Position numbers and translations under genes: made by a program
Shown: piece after piece, positions 8,448 to 14,324 of the stretch
Layout of the letters: each line of letters opens with the position of its first letter
How positions within the stretch are numbered: position 1 is the first letter of the stretch
The notes under the pieces: generated by a model
What the model was told of the DNA's origin: nothing
The model's input: only the letters and a program-made list of their open reading frames with translations
Database searches by the model: none
Assembly (NCBI GenBank): GCA_900753135.1
Contig: CAADXZ010000120.1
Location: 1 to 16,354 of the forward strand
Direction: 5' to 3'
Length of the DNA stretch: 16,354 nucleotides
From: Clostridia bacterium
Lineage (GTDB): Bacteria; Bacillota; Clostridia; TANB77; UBA1234

Positions 8448-9674
8448 ATGAAAAATGTTGGTGTTATTTTTGGTGGAGTTACATGTGAACATGAAGTTTC
8501 GATTGTTACAGGTTTGCAATTGATTGAAAATATTGATAAAACAAAATATAACGTATTTCCAATTTATATTCATTCTGACGGAGAATGGTATGTTGGAGAT
8601 AAGTTGTTAGATTCAAAAATATATAAAGAATTTGATACATTCAAACCGGGAATAGAAAAGGGATATATTCCTCCAACAAAACAAGGATTATTGATAGAAA
8701 GAAGAGGTTTTCTAGCCAAAAATGATTTTGTAAAACTAGATGTTGTTATTCCTGCAATGCATGGTATGAATGGTGAGGATGGATCTTTGCAAGGTCTTTT
8801 GGAACTTGCTAATATTCCATACACATCATCTGGAATATTAGGTGCAAGTGTTGGAATGGATAAAATTTTGATGAAAAAAGTATTTGAAGCTCATCTTATT
8901 CCAGTGCTTCCATATACATATTTTTTGCGTGACGAATGGGTAAAATCAAAAGATATAGTTATAGCTCAAATAGAGGCTGTACTTAGATATCCTATGTTTG
9001 TTAAACCTTCTAACCTTGGTTCTAGTATAGGTATTTCAAAAGCAACGGATAGAGAAAAACTTATTGAGGCGATTGATGTAGCAGTAAACTATGATGAAAG
9101 AATAATTGTAGAAAATGGCGTTGAAAATATTACCGAAATAAATTGTTCTGCACTTGGTAGAGGTGATGATGTTAGAGTTTCTGTTTGCGAACAACCAATA
9201 TCTTGGAAAGAATTTTTGACATTTGATGAAAAATACTTAAGAGGTGGAAAAACAGGAAACAATAAGATGGGAGTAAAGTCATCAGGATTAAAAATTTGTG
9301 GTGTAAAAGGCTCAACTGGGATGCAAAATATGAGCCGTAAGGTTCCAGCAGACATAAGCGAAGAGCAAACTAAAGAAGTAAAGAGATTAACAGAAATGGC
9401 TTTTAAAGCTTTAAACTCAAAAGGTGTTGTTCGTATAGACTTTATAATAGATAATGACAGTGGAAAAGTATATGTTAATGAAATAAATACAATTCCTGGC
9501 TCTTTTGCATTTTATCTTTGGGAATATGAAGGAATGAAATATTCTGAACTTATAGATAAGATAATTGAATATGCAGAAGAAGAAAATGAAGAAAAGAACA
9601 AAAATAATTATACATACAATTCAGATATAATTAATGCTGCATCATCAGCATTGCACATGGGAACAAAAAAATAA
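8448..9674 (+). CDS. ddl: D-alanine--D-alanine ligase with an enlarged omega-loop region
   Basis: Ddl is an ATP-grasp enzyme that makes the D-Ala-D-Ala dipeptide for peptidoglycan. The 408-residue protein has GGVTCEHEVS at 9-18 (catalytic E14), AMHGMNGEDGSLQGLLE, SVGMDKILMK, FVKPSNLGSSIGISKA in the ATP-grasp lid region, and NEINTIPGS from 344, which supplies metal ligands. The tyrosine of the omega loop seems kept (Y263 in FDEKY). Between Y263 and PAD at 300-302 there are 36 residues, versus about nine in E. coli DdlB by my recollection of that sequence, and the extra stretch is rich in Gly, Lys and Ser. There is also a charged C-terminal extension of ~35 residues. AGGAG at 8433-8437 fits the ATG at 8448 better than the GTG at 8439. 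It follows the Mur ligase by 18 bases and ends the operon. Confidence 0.9.
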   Translation: MKNVGVIFGGVTCEHEVSIVTGLQLIENIDKTKYNVFPIYIHSDGEWYVGDKLLDSKIYKEFDTFKPGIEKGYIPPTKQGLLIERRGFLAKNDFVKLDVVIPAMHGMNGEDGSLQGLLELANIPYTSSGILGASVGMDKILMKKVFEAHLIPVLPYTYFLRDEWVKSKDIVIAQIEAVLRYPMFVKPSNLGSSIGISKATDREKLIEAIDVAVNYDERIIVENGVENITEINCSALGRGDDVRVSVCEQPISWKEFLTFDEKYLRGGKTGNNKMGVKSSGLKICGVKGSTGMQNMSRKVPADISEEQTKEVKRLTEMAFKALNSKGVVRIDFIIDNDSGKVYVNEINTIPGSFAFYLWEYEGMKYSELIDKIIEYAEEENEEKNKNNYTYNSDIINAASSALHMGTKK

Positions 9675-9715
9675 AATATTGTGAATTATAAACATAAATT
9701 TAAATTTGTGAAAAA

Positions 9716-9744
9716 TTGACATTAAACATTAAAGAATATATAAT
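9716..9744 (+). promoter_or_regulatory. Perfect-consensus housekeeping promoter
   Basis: TTGACA at 9716-9721 and TATAAT at 9739-9744 are separated by exactly 17 bases. It points away from ddl toward a palindrome and then a terminator hairpin, with no credible coding sequence between, so its product is probably a short RNA starting near 9750. Confidence 0.8.
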
Positions 9745-9749
9745 GAAAT

Positions 9750-9842
9750 TGCTTTATAAAGCAAATAAATTATAGTGTTTTTTAATTATTACAAACAGGA
9801 AAAAGATGAGGTCCGCTATGCCTTGTCTTTTTTCTGTTTTAT
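9750..9842 (+). ncRNA. Candidate small RNA of about 90 nt
   Basis: The unit runs from the predicted start below a perfect-consensus promoter to the T-run of an 18-bp terminator hairpin. The perfect 16-base palindrome TTGCTTTATAAAGC-AA (9749-9764) sits at the very 5' end and could be a start-proximal stem or an operator. An A/T-rich linker (9765-9793) follows, then the hairpin whose loop is TCCGCTATG. I do not recognise an Rfam family. The alternative is that the promoter is only an auxiliary start for the SLH gene and the hairpin only terminates ddl. Confidence 0.5.
9794..9842 (+). terminator. Long intrinsic terminator hairpin
   Basis: Bases 9794-9811 pair with 9821-9838 over 18 positions without a bulge, three of them G-U, around a nine-base loop, and four T residues follow the stem (9837-9840 overlap its end). 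No other hairpin lies between the ddl stop codon and this one, so it probably ends both the ddl operon and the short transcript from 9750. Confidence 0.8.
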
Positions 9843-9857
9843 AATAAAATTTTATAT

Positions 9858-9885
9858 TTGCACTTTTTTGTTTATCATATATAAT
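9858..9885 (+). promoter_or_regulatory. Promoter of the SLH protein gene
   Basis: TTGCAC at 9858-9863 and TATAAT at 9880-9885 have a 16-base spacer. Transcription would start near 9892, leaving a leader of about 27 bases with the ribosome site GGAGG at 9906-9910. Confidence 0.65.
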
Positions 9886-9918
9886 TAATGTGAAGTTTAA
9901 AAATTGGAGGCTGTACTA

Positions 9919-12438
9919 ATGAAAAAATTTAAAGTATGTATGTTTGTTTTTTGTCTTGCTTTAAGTATTTCGTGCATATCCTTTGGTGCGACTTTTTATG
10001 ATGTTAAAGGAACGCAATATGAAGGTGTGGTTGAAAGAATTTCAGAACTTGGAATTATAAACGGTATTTCAGAAAATACTTTTGCACCAAATAAAGGAAT
10101 AACGAGAGCTGAGTTAGCAAAGATGATTGTTTATACAAAAGGTTTAAAGGATTATGCGGATAGTTCTAATCTTGATTCTGGATTTTCAGATGTTGGTAAA
10201 AAGCATTGGGCAAAGAATTATATCCGTGTAGCGGCTGATTTAGAGTTGTTAAAAGGTTATGATGATGGAACTTTTAAGCCAGAAAAAAAAGTTTCTTATG
10301 CTGAAACAATAGCTATTGCTTTAAGAATTTTAGGATATGTCAATATAGATGAAAGCACTAGCCCATGGTATTTTGGATATACTAAGAGAATGTACGAAAT
10401 TAAATTGAATCAAGGTATGTCTACTTCTTTTTCTTCTTTTACATCACCTGCAAAACGTGGAGATGTTGCGGTGTTATGGTGGAATATGCTAGTATCTGAT
10501 AGATGGGCTATTACATCAGAAAGTGAAAGTACAGGACTTACATATACTTATTCAAAGATTACTCAACTAGAAGATTTATTCCCAGATTATTCAAATGTTA
10601 AGGGTGCATTTAGAGGGATTGTTTCTGAATCTGGAGATATGTTTATTGTTGATATTGGTGGAAAAGAATACACAACTTCTTCTAATATACCAATATATGT
10701 TTTAGGTGCATCTGCGTCTGGCGTATATGACAAAGAAAAAGAAGTCGTATATGGCTTGTCATTTGATGATGATATATCTGATTATAAGATTGTTTCTGGA
10801 CCAGTTTTTTATCTTGAAGATTCTGGTTATAACTTAAAGAAAGCTAAAACTAGTTTTTCTTACGGTTCTATTGGCGGTGCCACTTATGCATACTTGATTG
10901 TTTCTAAAGATGAAAAAACTATATATAGAGTTGTGTATATAAATGCATCTAATTCTGTAATAATAGATAATATTAAAGTGGAATATCCATCAAAAAAAGA
11001 AGATGAAGAAGAAACAGGAAAGGTTATAATTAATGGCGAGGAATATACAACGACAGATGCTGTAGTAATTAAAAGCGGAAAAAAAGTAAAATGGAAAGAC
11101 TTATCTAAAAATACGATTTTAACAGAACTTATCAAAGATTCTTTATATACATATGAAACTAGGGGGATAGAAGGTACTATAACAAAATATAAAGATTTAG
11201 ATAATCTATATTTTGATGGCGATAAATATATTGTTGCTAACAATTGTGTATATACGATTGATGATGATGATACCGTTTATGATTATAAAGACAGCATGAC
11301 AAATAAGCAAATGGAAAAGCTAGTTTCTAGAAAAACAACTATATACCTTAATGTTGCAGAGGAAATTGCTAGAATTGAGTTTGGAAAGTACTTGAATGAA
11401 AATACTGATAAAAAATATGAAGATAGTGATTATCAATTTGTATATGTGACTTCAATTGTTCCAGCTTCAGATGATAATAAATTTGTAATAAAAGGAATTT
11501 CTTTAAATGATGAGAAAGTAAGTTACAAGGTTAGTTCAAAACAAGCATGTGATATAGGTGATCTAGTTGCATTATCAGATATTTCTGGAAGAAATGCAGG
11601 AAAGTGTGTTGTAGTTGAAAAAAATAGCAAGTATGATAATATTTCGGTTTTATATGACACAGACAATAAGTATTACAACAATGCTTTTGGAGAGTACACT
11701 TTAACTGATGATACTATTATTTTTAAGGTAACGAAACAGTATGCAGATAATTCAATCAAAAAGATTGAACAATGCAATGTTTATAAAGTTGGTTCAGTAT
11801 CTGAACTTGGTGATTTGAAAAAATGTAAAATTCATATTTTCTATAATGAAGATATGAATATAGATATACTTGTTGCAGAATTACCTTTAAATAAAGTTAC
11901 ATACCAAGTGGCTAGAATATCTGAAATATTAGATATTAAAGAATCTGATAAAGATAGTGATAAGAATAAAGAAAATTCTGTGCAAATGGTAAGTGCAAGA
12001 ATGTATATATTAGATAGAATCGCAACACGTTATAGTATTGTTAGTGGAGATGCATTAGCAGGAGAACTAGTAACTTTTGAGGCTGATAGCAAAGATGAGT
12101 ATGCAACAATTAAAGAAAGATTTAGAACTGCTTTTATAGGTTACAAAAATGATATATGCATTGAAAAGATAAAGAATGGAAGTGAAGCTGAAGTTAAAGG
12201 AAGTAATAAAGTTTTAAACCTAAAAGAAGCAAGTTATGAATATAATGGAAGAATTTATGACTTAGTACAATACAAATACATATTTGCAAAAGTTTCAAAA
12301 AATAATGCTAATGATGGTTGGATGTTTACATACGCAGAATTTGTTGATAATAATACTTTCCAATTGAAGAATGGCGACAGAATAGCATTTGATGAGTTAA
12401 GTGGTATTGCTGTAATTTATAGGGGTTACTCAGAATAA
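9919..12438 (+). CDS. Secreted S-layer homology (SLH) domain surface protein
   Basis: The 839-residue protein has a signal peptide (MKKFKVCMFV, hydrophobic core to ~20) with likely cleavage after SFGA at 24. Three SLH-type repeats follow at ~26-78, 88-142 and 148-195. The first has a textbook TRAE (62-65); in the second the motif is SYAE, and in the third KRGD. SLH triplets bind pyruvylated secondary cell-wall polymers, so the protein should sit on the cell surface. Residues ~205-839 match nothing I can name. They look like consecutive beta-rich modules, with similar EYTT strands near 248 and 372, and contain no catalytic motif that I see. GGAGG at 9906-9910 favours the ATG at 9919 over the TTG at 9904. 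It is flanked by its own promoter and terminator, so it is probably a single-gene unit. Confidence 0.88.
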   Translation: MKKFKVCMFVFCLALSISCISFGATFYDVKGTQYEGVVERISELGIINGISENTFAPNKGITRAELAKMIVYTKGLKDYADSSNLDSGFSDVGKKHWAKNYIRVAADLELLKGYDDGTFKPEKKVSYAETIAIALRILGYVNIDESTSPWYFGYTKRMYEIKLNQGMSTSFSSFTSPAKRGDVAVLWWNMLVSDRWAITSESESTGLTYTYSKITQLEDLFPDYSNVKGAFRGIVSESGDMFIVDIGGKEYTTSSNIPIYVLGASASGVYDKEKEVVYGLSFDDDISDYKIVSGPVFYLEDSGYNLKKAKTSFSYGSIGGATYAYLIVSKDEKTIYRVVYINASNSVIIDNIKVEYPSKKEDEEETGKVIINGEEYTTTDAVVIKSGKKVKWKDLSKNTILTELIKDSLYTYETRGIEGTITKYKDLDNLYFDGDKYIVANNCVYTIDDDDTVYDYKDSMTNKQMEKLVSRKTTIYLNVAEEIARIEFGKYLNENTDKKYEDSDYQFVYVTSIVPASDDNKFVIKGISLNDEKVSYKVSSKQACDIGDLVALSDISGRNAGKCVVVEKNSKYDNISVLYDTDNKYYNNAFGEYTLTDDTIIFKVTKQYADNSIKKIEQCNVYKVGSVSELGDLKKCKIHIFYNEDMNIDILVAELPLNKVTYQVARISEILDIKESDKDSDKNKENSVQMVSARMYILDRIATRYSIVSGDALAGELVTFEADSKDEYATIKERFRTAFIGYKNDICIEKIKNGSEAEVKGSNKVLNLKEASYEYNGRIYDLVQYKYIFAKVSKNNANDGWMFTYAEFVDNNTFQLKNGDRIAFDELSGIAVIYRGYSE

Positions 12439-12447
12439 TATTAATAG

Positions 12448-12481
12448 GCGGAGGTGCAAAATATAGCATCTCTGCTTTTTT
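12448..12481 (+). terminator. Rho-independent terminator after the SLH gene
   Basis: A 10-bp stem (12448-12457 with 12466-12475, two G-U pairs) closes an eight-base A/T loop and is followed by six T residues. It begins nine bases after the stop codon. Confidence 0.85.
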
Positions 12482-12507
12482 ATACAGCAGAAAATTAAAA
12501 AATTTTG

Positions 12508-12535
12508 TTGTCTTATAAATTCAATATGATATAAT
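12508..12535 (+). promoter_or_regulatory. Promoter of the DnaJ-like gene
   Basis: TTGTCT at 12508-12513 and TATAAT at 12530-12535 have a 16-base spacer, giving a start near 12542. The terminator just upstream makes a separate promoter for the next gene necessary. Confidence 0.6.
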
Positions 12536-12541
12536 AATCTC

Positions 12542-12556
12542 GGAATAGGTTATTCC
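12542..12556. promoter_or_regulatory. Inverted repeat at the predicted start site (operator candidate)
   Basis: GGAATA-GGT-TATTCC is a perfect 6-3-6 inverted repeat lying at the predicted transcription start of the DnaJ-like gene. Its position fits a repressor operator or a short 5' stem in the mRNA. It does not match the CIRCE heat-shock operator (TTAGCACTC half-sites). Confidence 0.35.
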
Positions 12557-12585
12557 AATAAGAAATTTGCAAGGAATGAAATGTT

Positions 12586-13503
12586 TTGAAGTACAAGAAT
12601 TATTATAAAATTTTAGGCTTGTCTAGTTCAAAGGCAAGTGATGATGAAATTAAAAGTGCATATAGGCATTTGGCAAAAATATATCATCCTGACTTAAATG
12701 GTGGAGATCCTGCTATTGAAGAAAAATTTAAAGATATAAATGAAGCATACCAAGTTTTGGGTGATAATGTATTAAGAAAAAAATATGATAGAGTTCATTT
12801 TGCTTATAAATTTAGAGATGGAATATCAGGAACTCAATTAAAAGACAAGATAAATGTTTCAAATGGCGTTAGCGAATTTTTTACAACGTTCTTTGGTTCA
12901 AAGAACAATGAACCACACATTGTAACAAATCTTGATAAGTACAAAGATGAAAACAATAAAGCTATTGATGGCAAAAATCTTGAATCGGACATAGAAATTT
13001 CTTTGGAAGAAGCTTTCTTTGGTTCAGAAAGGAAAATAGCGTTCAGAGAGTCTGAAAACACAATAAAAACATTAAGAGTAAAAATTCCTAGAGGAATTCA
13101 ATCTGGCGAAAAGATAAGGCTTGCAAATCAAGGAAGACCAGGCAAAAACGGTGGGAAAAATGGAGATTTCTTTATAAGAGTAAATATATTGCCAGATTCA
13201 AGATATGATATTGATGGAAAAGATATTATGATGGATTTGAAAATAACACCTTGGGAGGCTGCACTTGGAGCGGATTTTTATGTTGATACTATTGATTCAA
13301 AAGTGTTTGTGAGTGTTCCTAGTGGAACTCAATCAGGAGAAAAGATTAGAGTTGTTAATAAAGGCTATGTTAACAAGGATGGTCGCAGAGGTGACTTAAT
13401 TCTTTCAATAAAAATTATGATACCAGAAAACTTGACCACAGAGGAAAAAGAATTGTTTTTAAAATTAAAAGAGGTTTCGACTTACAGTCCTAGAAAAAGT
13501 TGA
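12586..13503 (+). CDS. DnaJ-type co-chaperone, class B (CbpA-like, no zinc finger)
   Basis: J-domain proteins deliver substrates to Hsp70 (DnaK) and stimulate its ATPase. In this 305-residue protein the J domain occupies ~4-66 with the essential HPD at 34-36 (YHPDLNG). A linker of ~65 residues follows without the clear Gly/Phe-rich composition of canonical DnaJ, and no CxxCxGxG zinc repeats are present. The two C-terminal substrate-binding domains follow: ~133-208 (SLEEAFFGSERKIAF, then IPRGIQSGEKIRLANQGRPG) and ~209-300 (ITPWEAALGADF, VPSGTQSGEKIRV). The start is TTG: the nearby ATGs at 12576 and 12581 are out of frame and an in-frame stop lies at 12577. AAGGA at 12571-12575 fits the TTG. 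It is not next to dnaK or grpE, so it is probably an accessory J-protein. Confidence 0.88.
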   Translation: MKYKNYYKILGLSSSKASDDEIKSAYRHLAKIYHPDLNGGDPAIEEKFKDINEAYQVLGDNVLRKKYDRVHFAYKFRDGISGTQLKDKINVSNGVSEFFTTFFGSKNNEPHIVTNLDKYKDENNKAIDGKNLESDIEISLEEAFFGSERKIAFRESENTIKTLRVKIPRGIQSGEKIRLANQGRPGKNGGKNGDFFIRVNILPDSRYDIDGKDIMMDLKITPWEAALGADFYVDTIDSKVFVSVPSGTQSGEKIRVVNKGYVNKDGRRGDLILSIKIMIPENLTTEEKELFLKLKEVSTYSPRKS

Positions 13504-13528
13504 CATTTACATAATTATTTGATATAAT
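13500..13528 (+). promoter_or_regulatory. Perfect-consensus promoter of the conjugation-type operon
   Basis: TTGACA at 13500-13505 overlaps the DnaJ-like stop codon, and TATAAT at 13523-13528 follows after exactly 17 bases. Transcription should start near 13535, giving a leader of about 57 bases before the first gene. Confidence 0.8.
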
Positions 13529-13537
13529 TTATCTAGT

Positions 13538-13586
13538 GTTGATACTGTTCTAATACATATAAGTCGATACTCGAGAAAAGGGGTAT
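13538..13586 (+). promoter_or_regulatory. Leader with a repeated motif and a hairpin over the ribosome site
   Basis: The 9-mer GTTGATACT (13538-13546) recurs with one change as GTCGATACT (13563-13571), 25 bases apart. The stem 13567-13572 with 13581-13586 (six pairs, one G-U, eight-base loop) covers part of the AAAGGGG ribosome site at 13577-13583. This could tune translation of the first gene, but the stem is short and the role is inferred. Confidence 0.3.
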
Positions 13587-13591
13587 GAAAA

Positions 13592-14095
13592 ATGGAACTA
13601 AATACTGAAAAAAATTTTACAATTGTTGATTCACCAGAAATGTGCACTTTGGCTTTTGCAGTAAACAAACCTGAAGAGGGTACTTCTTATTGCACATTGC
13701 AAAAACTAAATTACACGCTTGAAGATAGTACAAACGTTGGAAAAAAGACTTTTTATCTTGAAAACAGTGATAATGACCAAGATGATATAGTACTACTTAC
13801 ATTAGATGGGGAAAAGGCATTTTTAAATGCTGCAATACTTTCTGGCGACAAGTTATTAGTTTCTGAAAAACCTGCAAAGATTGATTTTGAAATTCTTAAT
13901 ACAGAAAACTCAGAATCATACAAAGAGTTAAAATACACACCAAACTTTAGAAGACCTATTTCAATAATTGATCCAGAAATTGCAGACGAGGTTAGACCAG
14001 TATTATACTATGATGAGGATGCGAATATGGTTAAGGCTAAAATCAAGTTGCAACCTAATAAGTCGTATATTGCACTTGAGGTTAAAGAAGTATAA
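13592..14095 (+). CDS. Uncharacterised 167-residue protein leading the VirD4 operon
   Basis: I do not recognise this family. The protein is soluble-looking, without signal peptide or membrane helix, and acidic (many Asp and Glu). It is probably beta-rich, judging by alternating hydrophobic residues in segments such as DIVLLTL, KIDFEIL and MVKAKIKL. A central segment ends in NFRRPISIIDPEIADEVRP, the most motif-like stretch. AAAGGGG at 13577-13583 lies eight bases before the ATG at 13592. It is the first gene after a strong promoter, seventeen bases before a 57-residue protein and about 230 bases before a VirD4-type ATPase. A role in conjugative transfer or in regulating that module is plausible by position only. 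Confidence 0.7.
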   Translation: MELNTEKNFTIVDSPEMCTLAFAVNKPEEGTSYCTLQKLNYTLEDSTNVGKKTFYLENSDNDQDDIVLLTLDGEKAFLNAAILSGDKLLVSEKPAKIDFEILNTENSESYKELKYTPNFRRPISIIDPEIADEVRPVLYYDEDANMVKAKIKLQPNKSYIALEVKEV

Positions 14096-14112
14096 TTAAG
14101 GGGGAATGTATC

Positions 14113-14286
14113 ATGTCAGAAAAAGAAGTACATATGGCTAAATATGAAGATGGTGAATTAAAATCACCAGCTAAAGTTAATATAAGTGCTATGCATTGCA
14201 CAGTTAAATTGAAAAAAGATAAGCCAATAAAGTCTAAGGACCTTGTTAGTGGCGAGATAGGAAAAGAAAATTCTATTGGCGAATAA
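14113..14286 (+). CDS. Small uncharacterised protein of 57 residues
   Basis: This short frame has a strong ribosome site (AAGGGGG at 14098-14104, eight bases before the ATG) and sits neatly between the 167-residue protein and the VirD4-like gene, with gaps of 17 and 38 bases. The product is hydrophilic and Lys/Glu-rich, with no membrane segment and one Cys (AMHCTV). It resembles nothing I know. Clostridial conjugation modules often have small proteins just before the coupling ATPase, but I see no match to the PcfB/DUF3801 type. The coding call rests on the ribosome site and spacing. Confidence 0.65.
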   Translation: MSEKEVHMAKYEDGELKSPAKVNISAMHCTVKLKKDKPIKSKDLVSGEIGKENSIGE

Positions 14287-14324
14287 CAAAAGATACATTT
14301 TGATATACGAAGGAGGAAACCAAA

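Noticed and set aside
9806..9844. Twelve-codon ORF with an AGGA upstream, inside the candidate small RNA
   Set aside because: It lies wholly within the terminator hairpin arms and loop, so it would be hard to translate, and its codons follow from the stem sequence.
12576..12608. ATG-initiated short frame overlapping the DnaJ-like start
   Set aside because: The ribosome site directly abuts its ATG, leaving no spacer, and it ends after ten codons; the TTG at 12586 has proper spacing and opens into the J domain.
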